Source of the DNA: JAAYHV01 sp964400515
Lineage (GTDB): Bacteria; Bacillota; Clostridia; Peptostreptococcales; Anaerovoracaceae
Assembly: GCA_964400515.1 (NCBI GenBank)
Contig: CAYNTJ010000011.1
Coordinates: 8,408-72,407, forward strand
Length of the DNA stretch: 64,000 bases
Direction: 5' to 3'
Under the pieces are notes generated by a model that saw only the letters and a program-made list of their open reading frames with translations, ran no database searches and was not told the DNA's origin. This document shows, piece after piece, positions 1-8,211 of this stretch (position 1 is the first letter of the stretch; each line of letters begins with the position of its first letter). The position numbers were made by a program, and so were the translations under genes.

Positions 1-477
1 AACTGTTTCTGTGTCCATGTCCATGTATACGAAGAAATTATGCTGCAACATTTCCATTTGTAATATAGCCTCATCTACATTCATAGGGTTAAGCTGAAAC
101 TTCTTTCTCTTAACCACATTACCTTCAAACGGAGGATTTTCCTCATCCATTTCCGGTATGAATTCCAACTTTAATGCCTTGTTATCATTATATCTTTTCT
201 GCAACTTGCCTTTGAATTTTGACATTTGATTTGAAAGCTTATCAACAATGATATCAACTGCTTCATATACGTTATCGGAAGTCTCTTCTGCTCTAAATAT
301 CGCTTTGTGACCATTGATTGTTGTCTCAACCTTTGTCATTCCTTTGAACTTGGAAATAACAACGTTTGCATTAATCTCGTCTGAAAAAAATTTCCCCAAT
401 TTTAACAACTTTTTTTCAATAGTCTCCTCTAATTGTCTGCTCGGATTGTAGCCTTTGCCTGTAATTATAACCTTCAT
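1..477 (-). CDS. hpf: Ribosome hibernation-promoting factor, long form (3' end cut by window)
   Basis: The first 159 residues are visible; the gene runs off the left edge. Residues 1-100 or so form an S30AE/HPF domain (start MKVIITGKGYNPS; VETTINGHKAIFRAEE). A charged linker follows, then the beginning of the C-terminal dimerisation domain (FQLNPMNVDEAILQMEMLQH), which marks the long-HPF type that dimerises idle 70S ribosomes into 100S particles. The ATG at 477 follows an AAGGAGGTTG ribosome-binding site at 481-489. An extended -10 promoter lies at 529-557. In many Bacillota this gene follows comF with a raiA RNA between them; here comF is about 45 kb away. Confidence 0.93.
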   Translation of the reverse strand, partial: MKVIITGKGYNPSRQLEETIEKKLLKLGKFFSDEINANVVISKFKGMTKVETTINGHKAIFRAEETSDNVYEAVDIIVDKLSNQMSKFKGKLQKRYNDNKALKLEFIPEMDEENPPFEGNVVKRKKFQLNPMNVDEAILQMEMLQHNFFVYMDMDTETV

Positions 478-528
478 AGTCAACCTCCTTTTGATATTGA
501 TTTCTCAACATCTTTTTAATATATGTTA

Positions 529-557
529 ATTATATCATACACATAGGATTATTTAAA
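529..557 (-). promoter_or_regulatory. Promoter for hpf
   Basis: Read on the minus strand: TTTAAA (552-557), 17-base gap, TATAAT (529-534) preceded by TGA, i.e. an extended -10. It lies just downstream of the transketolase stop codon, so hpf can be transcribed independently. I see no hairpin terminator between the two genes. Confidence 0.6.
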
Positions 558-574
558 CAAATAAATATGACTAA

Positions 575-1510
575 TTATATCAAGCTGTTAACCGCTTGGA
601 CAATTTCTTTGTATGTCATTCCGTATTTTTCTTTTAACTCTTGGGGTTTACCCGATTCCCCGTAGGTGTCCTTCTGACCGACAAATGCCATTTTTACCGG
701 TGAGTTATTAACAACCACCTCAGAAACCGCACTGCCTAAACCGCCAATCACAGAATGCTCTTCCGCTGTCACTATCCCCTTGCATTCATTGGCAAGCTTG
801 ACAATTATTTCCTTATCCAAAGGCTTTATTGTATGCATGTCTATTATTCTGACATTAACACCCTGCTCTTTTAGTCTTTCCCAAGCAATCATAGCTTCAT
901 TTACCATTATACCTGTGGCTATTACAGCAATTTCTCCATCTTCCTTCAAGACATTGGCTTTACCCAGCTTAATTGTTGATTCCTCATCATATACATTAGG
1001 AACTTCTGACCTTCCAAGTCTCACATAAGCAGGTCCTTCGAAAGAAACAACCTCCTCCAAAAGCTTCTTGGTACTGATTCCATCCGATGGATTAACAACA
1101 ACCATTCCCGGTATGGTCCTCATAAGAGCTATATCTTCAAAGGTTTGGTGACTTGCACCGTCCTCTCCTACGGTTATGCCGGCATGGGTCGCACATATTT
1201 TCACATTAGCTCCCGTATAACCTATTGAGTTTCTAATTATTTCAAAAGCTCTACCCGCCGCAAACATTGCAAAGGTGCTGGCGCAAACAACTTTTCCGGA
1301 TAATGCCAAACCTGCAGCGACACCGAATAAATTTTGTTCTGCAATTCCCATATTTATGAACCTTTGGGGACATTCCTTTTTAAAGTCGGCGGTTTTAGTT
1401 GATTTTGATAAATCGGCATCAAGAACCACCAAATTTTCCATTTCATTTGCCTTTGATGCTAAAAATTCTCCATAGGCTTGTCTAGTGGCAATATTCTTTT
1501 TTTCAGTCAT
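575..1510 (-). CDS. Transketolase, C-terminal (pyrimidine-binding) subunit
   Basis: A 311-residue protein corresponding to the second half of transketolase: a Pyr-type thiamine diphosphate domain (residues ~5-165; DADLSKST, INMGIAEQNLFGVAAGLALSG, ATHAGITVGEDGASHQ) and the C-terminal transketolase domain (~190-305; TAEEHSVIGGLGSAV). With the gene upstream it should make a two-subunit transketolase moving two-carbon ketol units in the non-oxidative pentose phosphate pathway. Its ATG overlaps the stop codon of the N-terminal subunit (TAATG), which implies translational coupling. DXP synthase is also built on this fold, but the split layout and length fit transketolase. Confidence 0.92.
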   Translation of the reverse strand: MTEKKNIATRQAYGEFLASKANEMENLVVLDADLSKSTKTADFKKECPQRFINMGIAEQNLFGVAAGLALSGKVVCASTFAMFAAGRAFEIIRNSIGYTGANVKICATHAGITVGEDGASHQTFEDIALMRTIPGMVVVNPSDGISTKKLLEEVVSFEGPAYVRLGRSEVPNVYDEESTIKLGKANVLKEDGEIAVIATGIMVNEAMIAWERLKEQGVNVRIIDMHTIKPLDKEIIVKLANECKGIVTAEEHSVIGGLGSAVSEVVVNNSPVKMAFVGQKDTYGESGKPQELKEKYGMTYKEIVQAVNSLI

Positions 1511-2331
1511 TATATCTCACCTCCAAGCTCTAATACGGCTTTATCACATTCTTCTTTATTCGGAGCTTTTCCGTGCCATCCGGCTTCGTCCGTCATAAAT
1601 GAAACCCCTTCACCCTTATGGGTTTTAGCAATAATTGCTGTAGGTTTTCCTTTGAAGCTTCTTGCATCATCAAAGGCTTTAAATATTTCATTAAAATCAT
1701 GCCCATCAATTTTTATTACATTCCAACCAAAGGATTTAAACTTTTCATCCACCGGCTTTACAGTCATTACATCATCATTGTTACCGTCGATTTGCAAACC
1801 ATTCCAATCAACTATTACAACCATATTATCCAGCTTATAATGGGCAGCAGACATGGCAGCTTCCCATACAATACCCTCTTGGAGTTCTCCGTCTCCCAGC
1901 AGCGTATAAATTCTACCATCATTTTCATCAAGTTTATTAGCCAAGGCCATACCAACGGATGCAGAAAATCCTTGTCCTAGGGAGCCCGTAGACATTTCGA
2001 TTCCGGGAACATAGTTCATATTAGGATGTCCTTGGAACTTACTGCCCAATTTCCTTAAACTCATTATTTCTTCCACGGGATAATAGCCCCTCTCACCCAA
2101 TGCGGCATACTGTACAGGGCCCGCATGACCCTTTGACAATATAAACTTGTCTCTTCCCTGCATCTTAGGGTTCTTAGGATCAATTTTCATTTCATCAAAA
2201 TAAAGTGCTGTAACTATATCAGCAGCACTCAAAGACCCTCCCGGGTGTCCCGAACCCGCATTGTAAACAGCCTTTATTACATCTATTCGTATTTTTTTGG
2301 CTATCTCTTTTAATTCATTATTATCTCTCAA
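1510..2331 (-). CDS. Transketolase, N-terminal (diphosphate-binding) subunit
   Basis: A 273-residue protein matching the first half of transketolase. The ThDP-binding features are GSGHPGGSLSAADI (residues ~27-40), KGHAGPVQYAALGERGY, GSLGQGFSASVGMALA, and the GDGELQEG...VDWNGLQIDG block that coordinates the metal and diphosphate. The start is a TTG with AGGAGG five bases upstream; no in-frame ATG lies nearby. The gene is downstream of mgtE with a 15-base gap and is probably co-transcribed with it. The split into two subunits is a normal family state, not a frameshift. Confidence 0.92.
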   Translation of the reverse strand: MRDNNELKEIAKKIRIDVIKAVYNAGSGHPGGSLSAADIVTALYFDEMKIDPKNPKMQGRDKFILSKGHAGPVQYAALGERGYYPVEEIMSLRKLGSKFQGHPNMNYVPGIEMSTGSLGQGFSASVGMALANKLDENDGRIYTLLGDGELQEGIVWEAAMSAAHYKLDNMVVIVDWNGLQIDGNNDDVMTVKPVDEKFKSFGWNVIKIDGHDFNEIFKAFDDARSFKGKPTAIIAKTHKGEGVSFMTDEAGWHGKAPNKEECDKAVLELGGEI

Positions 2332-2346
2332 CTTCTCCTCCTTATA

Positions 2347-3732
2347 TTAAATTCCTAAAAACAGTGAAGCCATTAGGAAATATGTACCTAAAGCAATCAT
2401 ATCTGTAATGGATGCTATCATAGGCCCCGCCATCAAAGCAGGGTCAATCCCCACCTTTTTGGCTATCATAGGAAGCATGCTACCGATTAGTTTTGCTATT
2501 ATTACTATCAGCATCATTGCAGTACTCACTGTAAAGGCCACCATTATAGAGTTATTATCAATCCATATGATTCTACCGAAATTTATTGCGCTCACAACAA
2601 TACCTATAACGAAGCTGACTCTAAATTCCTTCCAAAGCACCTTAAATGCATCCTTTATTTCAACTTCGCCGGTTGCCATACCACGAATTATCAAGGTTGA
2701 TGATTGGGACCCGGAATTACCCCCGGTGCCCATAAGCATAGGCATGTACGAAACCAAACATATGACAGCGGAAAGTACATTTTCAAAGCTTGTTATGATA
2801 GTACCTGTAATTAAATATGAGCACATGAGCAATAACAGCCAAGGCAATCTGGCCTTTACATGCTGCCATACACTCATGTCTAGGTATTCTTTATCATCAA
2901 TATCGATTACACCACCCATTCTTTCCATATCCTCGGTGGTTTCTTCTTCGATTACATCCAATATATCATCTACTGTTATTATACCCACTAACCTATGCTC
3001 CCTATCAACGACAGGAATAGCCAAAAATCCATATTTTCTAAACTCGTCAGAAACCTGCTCTTGGTCATCATTAACATTAACCCAAACATAATCTTCCTGC
3101 ATTATTTCGGATATTTTTTTATCCTTATCCGTAACCACTAAGGTCCTTAAGGAAACTATACCTATTAGCTTTCTGCCCGAATCTTTTACATAACAAGTAT
3201 ATATGGTCTCAGAATCCATACCCACCTTTCTTATATAGGATAAAGCTTCCCTTACGGTCATCTCTTTTGATAGGCTAATGTAATCCGGCGTCATTAAGCT
3301 ACCGGCACTGTCAGCCTTATAGTTCAAAAATGTGTTTATCAGTGACCTTTCATTTTTAGGCGTATTTTCCAGTATTTTATCCACAACATTTGCGGGCAAT
3401 TCTTCCAAAACATCTATTTTGTCATCAAAGTCCATCTCGTCTAAAATGTATTCTATTTCCACATCTGTAATTACTTTAATTATTTCAATTTGATTATCTG
3501 AAGGAAGATAAGAAAAAACCTCCACCGAAATATCCTTCGGAAGCAGTCTAAACATAATCACAGCTTTCTTAATACCTATCTCCTCGATTATGTCTTCCAA
3601 AAATTCAGCTATATCAACCTCATGATACTTCAGAAGTTCGTCGCGACATTTAAAATACAGCTTTTGGTTGAGATATTCAAATATCTTTTCCCTGGATTCT
3701 TCTATTGCTATATCTCTTTTTATGTTTTCCAT
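2347..3732 (-). CDS. mgtE: Magnesium transporter MgtE
   Basis: A 461-residue Mg2+ channel/transporter. Domains in order: N-terminal MgtE helical domain (~25-130), a pair of CBS domains (~135-255), the connecting helix, then five transmembrane segments (~285-460). The selectivity region PMLMGTGGNSGSQSSTL and the last-helix motif DPALMAGPMIASITDM are intact. I place the start at the ATG at 3732, seven bases after GGGAGG; an upstream in-frame GTG would lie on the other side of the ribosome-binding site. Mg2+ sensing should be by the cytoplasmic domains. No M-box riboswitch fits, because the promoter (3762-3790) leaves a leader of only a few tens of bases. Confidence 0.94.
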   Translation of the reverse strand: MENIKRDIAIEESREKIFEYLNQKLYFKCRDELLKYHEVDIAEFLEDIIEEIGIKKAVIMFRLLPKDISVEVFSYLPSDNQIEIIKVITDVEIEYILDEMDFDDKIDVLEELPANVVDKILENTPKNERSLINTFLNYKADSAGSLMTPDYISLSKEMTVREALSYIRKVGMDSETIYTCYVKDSGRKLIGIVSLRTLVVTDKDKKISEIMQEDYVWVNVNDDQEQVSDEFRKYGFLAIPVVDREHRLVGIITVDDILDVIEEETTEDMERMGGVIDIDDKEYLDMSVWQHVKARLPWLLLLMCSYLITGTIITSFENVLSAVICLVSYMPMLMGTGGNSGSQSSTLIIRGMATGEVEIKDAFKVLWKEFRVSFVIGIVVSAINFGRIIWIDNNSIMVAFTVSTAMMLIVIIAKLIGSMLPMIAKKVGIDPALMAGPMIASITDMIALGTYFLMASLFLGI

Positions 3733-3761
3733 CGCATCACCTCCCAACACTCTATCATAGT

Positions 3762-3790
3762 ATTTTATAACAAAGTAACATCACTTACAA
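3762..3790 (-). promoter_or_regulatory. Promoter for mgtE and the transketolase genes
   Basis: Read on the minus strand: TTGTAA (3785-3790), 17 bases, TAAAAT (3762-3767). It lies between ligA and mgtE. Confidence 0.5.
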
Positions 3791-3793
3791 CAT

Positions 3794-5731
3794 TTATTTA
3801 ATCAAACTAAAGAACATTTCTTCATTTATAATGTTAACATTAAGCTCCTTTGCCTTCTTATTTTTACCTGAATTTGAATTGATGTCGTTGTTTATTAAAT
3901 AGTCGGTTTTCCCCGTTACCGAATTCGTAACCTTACCCCCCAAAGATTCAATAAGCTCTTTAAGTTCATTTCTGTTATTAAATCTTTCAAGATTGCCTGT
4001 AATTACAAATACTTTGTCCAAAAGCTTGGTGCCGCCTTTTTCAAAAGTTTCATCAATATCCAGTATGGCTACCAACTCCTTATTGTCGTTATTGACAAAA
4101 TAGTCAGTATAATCCTTGGCTATTACTTCCCCTATCCCTTCAATCTGAATTAATTCTTCATATTTTAAATTACTCATCTTATCCCAAGAATTTTGGCAGT
4201 ATCTGGATATGAGCTTTGCATTTGCCACTCCAATTCCCGGAATGCCCAAGGCGTAAAGCAGCCTTTCCGGTGTAGTTTTTTTTGATTTCTCGATGGCATC
4301 CAATAATTTTTTTACGGACCTATCTCCAAAGCCCTCCATAACTGCAATATCCTCTTTATGATTTTCCAAATTGAATATGTCTTCTTTTGTTTTAATAAAT
4401 CCTTTTCCCATGAGCTTTAGCAAGGTGTTTTCAGATAAGCCCTCAATATTCATGGCATCCCGGGATACAAACAATGTAAATCCTTTGGTCTGCTTGGCGG
4501 GACATAGAGGATTTGTACAAATAAGGGTTTTTGAAGTATTCTCATTTAATATCTTAGTATGCCCTTGGCAAACCGGACATTCCTTAGGTATGGTAAAGGA
4601 TTTTGATCTGGTGATATTTTCACTTATTTGCGGAATAATCATGTTGGCTTTATAAACCTTAATCCTATCTCCGATACCCAGCTCCAGTTCTTCCATAACA
4701 CTTAAATTATGTAATGTGGCTCTTTTTACAGTAGTCCCTTCCAATTCAACGGGTTCAAAGATTGCTATCGGATTTAATAATCCCGTTCTGGACGGACTCC
4801 ATTCTATCTCAAGCAAAGTAGTCTCCGCAATCTGATCCTCCCATTTAAAAGCAATCGAATCCCTTGGGAATTTTGAAGTGCTCCCCAAACCCAATGAATA
4901 CTCAATGTTATCATATGTGAGGACAAGACCGTCTGACGGAATATCAAAACCCCCTATTTTCTTTGAATATTCTTCAACTTCATGTATTAAACTGTCCTTA
5001 TTCACTCTTTTATAGTAAACAACATTAAAGCCTAAAGACTCCAACCATTTTAAGGCATTTTCTCTGCTGTTATGGAAATCTTCGTCTGCGTCGCTTATTG
5101 AAAAGGCATAAAATCTCACATTACGTTTTGCCGTTATCCCACTGTTAAGCTGCCTGACGCTACCGCTGCATAAGTTCCTTGGATTCTTGTATTTGGAATC
5201 CATCTCGGGAATCTCCCTATTGATTTTCTCAAAATCATCATAGCCTATTACTGCTTCACCCCTAATTACTAGCTTTTTTTCATATGGTATGGTTAATGGT
5301 AAATTTATAAAGGTTCTGGCATTTGCAGTAACAACCTCCCCCACTTCTCCGTTACCCCTTGTAACCGCTTTTTGCAATTTGCCGTTATCATAGGTCAAAA
5401 CAATTGTTAAGCCATCCAATTTCCATGAAAGAAGGCCTTCTTGATTGCCAAGCCATGAGACCAACTGGCCCTTGTCCTTTGTTTTATCCAAACTAAGCAT
5501 TTTTTTACCATGCTTTTCCTTGGGCAAATTGGATGCCACTTCATAACCCACCTTTTGAGTAGGACTTTGAGACATTATAATTCCTGTCTTTTTTTCCAGC
5601 TCTATTAACTCATCATATAACTTGTCATATTCATAATTGCTTATTAATTCTTCCCCATCTACATAATAGGCTTTTGAGGCATCATTTAGCTTTGTAATCA
5701 ATTCGATAATCCTTTTATTTGGCTCTGTCAT
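3794..5731 (-). CDS. ligA: NAD-dependent DNA ligase, divergent LigA
   Basis: A 645-residue ligase with all LigA modules: Ia NMN-binding region (residues ~1-60), adenylation domain with the AMP-accepting Lys104 in WKLDGL, OB fold with RATLHN, a Cys4 zinc finger (CPVC...CTNPLC), helix-hairpin-helix repeats (~440-560) and a C-terminal BRCT domain (~570-645). It seals nicks using NAD+ in replication and repair. Several usually invariant positions differ: SNYEYD in the Ia domain where SDxEYD is usual, SWKLDG where EPKIDG is usual, and SPSRTGLLNPI where VGRTGxLTPV is usual. This may be a divergent paralogue or a clade-specific form. It follows pcrA by one base (AGGAG, then ATG), the common pcrA-ligA pairing. 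Confidence 0.93.
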   Translation of the reverse strand: MTEPNKRIIELITKLNDASKAYYVDGEELISNYEYDKLYDELIELEKKTGIIMSQSPTQKVGYEVASNLPKEKHGKKMLSLDKTKDKGQLVSWLGNQEGLLSWKLDGLTIVLTYDNGKLQKAVTRGNGEVGEVVTANARTFINLPLTIPYEKKLVIRGEAVIGYDDFEKINREIPEMDSKYKNPRNLCSGSVRQLNSGITAKRNVRFYAFSISDADEDFHNSRENALKWLESLGFNVVYYKRVNKDSLIHEVEEYSKKIGGFDIPSDGLVLTYDNIEYSLGLGSTSKFPRDSIAFKWEDQIAETTLLEIEWSPSRTGLLNPIAIFEPVELEGTTVKRATLHNLSVMEELELGIGDRIKVYKANMIIPQISENITRSKSFTIPKECPVCQGHTKILNENTSKTLICTNPLCPAKQTKGFTLFVSRDAMNIEGLSENTLLKLMGKGFIKTKEDIFNLENHKEDIAVMEGFGDRSVKKLLDAIEKSKKTTPERLLYALGIPGIGVANAKLISRYCQNSWDKMSNLKYEELIQIEGIGEVIAKDYTDYFVNNDNKELVAILDIDETFEKGGTKLLDKVFVITGNLERFNNRNELKELIESLGGKVTNSVTGKTDYLINNDINSNSGKNKKAKELNVNIINEEMFFSLIK

Positions 5732-5732
5732 A

Positions 5733-7961
5733 TTATTCTCCTACTTTTTCCAGTTTAACAAACCCTTTACCAATCTTTTTTCTTCCGAATTTATCAAAAA
5801 TAATTGTTATTGTCTTTGCATCTGTTTCGATGACCAGTCCTTCTCCAAACTTTTCATGCTTAACCCGATCTCCCATATTTATATCTTCATTATTAAACAC
5901 TTTATTTTTAATGGTTGTTTTTGCGTATTTTAGAGCATCAAAAGGCTTTGCCGCCACCTCTCCACTGTATCCGTCTTGAAGCCGCCTATATTTATTATGC
6001 CCTTCCTTATCGATTCTATCACCGTCCATTAGATTCTTATCCATCTCTTCCAAGAACAGCGACTCCCTCATGTAGTCTCTTCTTCCGTAAAGCATTCTTT
6101 CGGCGGCACTTGTCAGATAAAGCTTTTTCTTTGCCCTAGTTATCCCAACATAGCATAGTCTTCTCTCTTCTTCGAGCTTATCATTATCAAAAGAATTATT
6201 ACCGGGAAATACTCCATTTTCCATGCCCGGAATAAAAACAACCGGAAATTCCAAGCCCTTTGCACTATGCATTGTCATAAGCACCACTGCATTTTCTTTT
6301 TCGTCATGATTGTCTATTTCTGCGGTTAGTGTAATGTTTTCAAGAAAAAGTCCGAGCTCTGTTCTGTTTTTCCTCAAGTCTTCATCCGGATTAAATTCAT
6401 CCATGCTACCCTTAAAATTCGCTATAACCGATTTAAACTCCATGATGTTTTCCATTCTTGTTTCTGCTTCAATGGTATTTTGATTTTCCAATGCACTAAG
6501 GTAACCCGTCCTTACCAGCAAATTATCATAGATATCTTCTAAAGTAATATTCTCCAACTGACAACTTATTTCATCTATCATTTCCGTAAATTCTATAGCT
6601 AAGCCCCTTGATTTAGAAGATAGACTATCTAAAACCTCTTGACTTTTCAAAGCATTTAAACAATTTGTACCATTAGCTTCTGCCCAATCCTTGATTTTTT
6701 CCAATGCCTTCTTGCCAATACCTCTTTTGGGCTCGTTTATTACTCTTTCAAAGGCAAAATCATCATCAGGATTTTCTATAAGCCTCATATAAGATAACAT
6801 ATCCTTTATTTCTTTTTTATCATAATATCTAGAGCCGGCCAAAACTCTGTAGGGAATATTATAGTGGGGAAAGCACTCTTCAAAACTTCTGGACAAAATA
6901 TTCTTTCTGTAAAGAATTGCTATTTCCTTGTATTCGTAACCCCTTTCCTTGAGATTCAGTATTTCTGATGCGATATATCTGGCTTCTGCTTTTTCATCGT
7001 CTAGCCTTGCATAAGTAATTTTATCTCCTCTATCCTTCTGTGACCAAAGAACTTTCTTTTTTCTTCCAATATTATTCTTGATAACAGAATTTGCCAAATC
7101 CAGTATGTTATTATCTGATCTGTAATTTTCTTCCAGCTTTATCGTCAATGCATCGGGAAAATCCTTTTCAAAGTCCAAAATATTCCTTATGTCCGCACCT
7201 CTCCATTCATAGATACATTGATCATCATCTCCCACAACACATAAATTCCTGTACCCGTCTGCCAAATATTTTATCAACTTATACTGAAGATAGTTTGTGT
7301 CTTGATATTCATCAACCATGATATATCTAAATCTGTTTTGATAGTATTCCAAAACATCATCGTTTTCTTCCAAAAGTTTTACGCAATTTAATAACAAATC
7401 ATCAAAGTCCATGGCATTGTTCTTTTTTAACAATTCCCGGTAAGCTTTGTATGCTATATATACCTTTTTACTTCTAATATCATAGTCTCCGTTTTCTTTT
7501 AAATAGTCGGCGGGAGACATTCCCTTTTCCTTGCAATCACTTATTACCTTGTTTAAATAAGCCACAGAATATATCTTATCATCCAATCCGTTATTTTTAA
7601 TTACACTTCTTAAGGCAGTTTTCTTGTCATTTTCATCATAAACAACAAAGCCGGCCTTGTACCCTACTAATTCGCTGTGGTATCTAAGAATTCTAAGACA
7701 CAATGCATGGAAAGTCATTATCCAAAGGCCTCTATTTTCTCCGGCCAAATCATAAACTCTGTTTTTCATTTCATTCGCTGCTTTATTTGTAAATGTTACG
7801 GCCAGTATATTATATGGGTTTATTCCCAACTCCAACATATATGCAATCCTATTTGTCATAGTGCTTGTCTTACCGCTACCTGCTCCGGCAAGAATTAGCA
7901 ACGGACCTTCAATATGTTTAACTGCTTTCAATTGATTGTCATTTAGTAAATTGTAATTCAT
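5733..7961 (-). CDS. pcrA: ATP-dependent DNA helicase PcrA/UvrD
   Basis: A 742-residue SF1A helicase. Q motif LNDNQLKAV, Walker A LAGAGSGKTST (residues ~25-35), motif II VDEYQDTNYLQ, motif III GDDDQCIYEWRGAD, motif IV LEENYRSDNNIL, motif V VVLMTMHSAKGLEFPVVFI and motif VI CYVGITRAKKKLYL are all present. A Tudor-like tail (GDRVKHEKFGEGLVI) that contacts RNA polymerase in PcrA proteins closes the protein. It acts in nucleotide excision repair, recombination control and conflict resolution. A strong GGAGG precedes the ATG. It is upstream of ligA and almost certainly co-transcribed. Confidence 0.97.
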   Translation of the reverse strand: MNYNLLNDNQLKAVKHIEGPLLILAGAGSGKTSTMTNRIAYMLELGINPYNILAVTFTNKAANEMKNRVYDLAGENRGLWIMTFHALCLRILRYHSELVGYKAGFVVYDENDKKTALRSVIKNNGLDDKIYSVAYLNKVISDCKEKGMSPADYLKENGDYDIRSKKVYIAYKAYRELLKKNNAMDFDDLLLNCVKLLEENDDVLEYYQNRFRYIMVDEYQDTNYLQYKLIKYLADGYRNLCVVGDDDQCIYEWRGADIRNILDFEKDFPDALTIKLEENYRSDNNILDLANSVIKNNIGRKKKVLWSQKDRGDKITYARLDDEKAEARYIASEILNLKERGYEYKEIAILYRKNILSRSFEECFPHYNIPYRVLAGSRYYDKKEIKDMLSYMRLIENPDDDFAFERVINEPKRGIGKKALEKIKDWAEANGTNCLNALKSQEVLDSLSSKSRGLAIEFTEMIDEISCQLENITLEDIYDNLLVRTGYLSALENQNTIEAETRMENIMEFKSVIANFKGSMDEFNPDEDLRKNRTELGLFLENITLTAEIDNHDEKENAVVLMTMHSAKGLEFPVVFIPGMENGVFPGNNSFDNDKLEEERRLCYVGITRAKKKLYLTSAAERMLYGRRDYMRESLFLEEMDKNLMDGDRIDKEGHNKYRRLQDGYSGEVAAKPFDALKYAKTTIKNKVFNNEDINMGDRVKHEKFGEGLVIETDAKTITIIFDKFGRKKIGKGFVKLEKVGE

Positions 7962-8000
7962 TATTCCTCCAAGTTATAGTGTTCTTTGATGCTACACTTT

Positions 8001-8006
8001 ATTGTA
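8001..8006 (-). promoter_or_regulatory. Possible -10 element for pcrA-ligA
   Basis: Read on the minus strand, TGT followed by TACAAT, an extended -10-like element about 40 bases upstream of the pcrA start. No clear -35 is seen. Confidence 0.35.
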
Positions 8007-8141
8007 ACATATTAGTGTTTTAAATACACTCTTGCTTTTTATGTTTTTATCATCGCTAATAGGCAATAATCCCTGAAATTCAACAGTTAACAGCTATTAT
8101 TGTACAGAAAAAAATACATTTGAATTTTGTATACAAACCTA

Positions 8142-8170
8142 TTGACTACCATGTTTTTTAGTGTTATATT
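8142..8170 (+). promoter_or_regulatory. Promoter for gdhA
   Basis: TTGACT (8142-8147), 17 bases, TATATT (8165-8170). A small inverted repeat AGCG-GTATAA-CGCT (8074+100 to 8187, i.e. 8174-8187) sits immediately after the -10, where a repressor could act. AGGAG at 8201-8205 is the ribosome-binding site for the ATG at 8212. Confidence 0.65.
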
Positions 8171-8211
8171 GTTAGCGGTATAACGCTTAATTAATAATAA
8201 AGGAGTAGGAA

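Noticed and set aside
575..2331. Possible frameshift splitting one transketolase gene
   Set aside because: The two halves break exactly at the known domain boundary, with a TAATG stop/start overlap; two-subunit transketolases are a normal form.
2408..3091. A 227-codon plus-strand open frame opposite mgtE, and many similar frames opposite other genes
   Set aside because: They lie wholly inside well-recognised genes on the other strand, have no ribosome-binding sites, and translate to low-complexity Ser/Ile/Leu-rich sequence.
3733..3793. M-box Mg2+ riboswitch before mgtE
   Set aside because: The promoter at 3762-3790 leaves only about 25 bases of leader, too short for any riboswitch.
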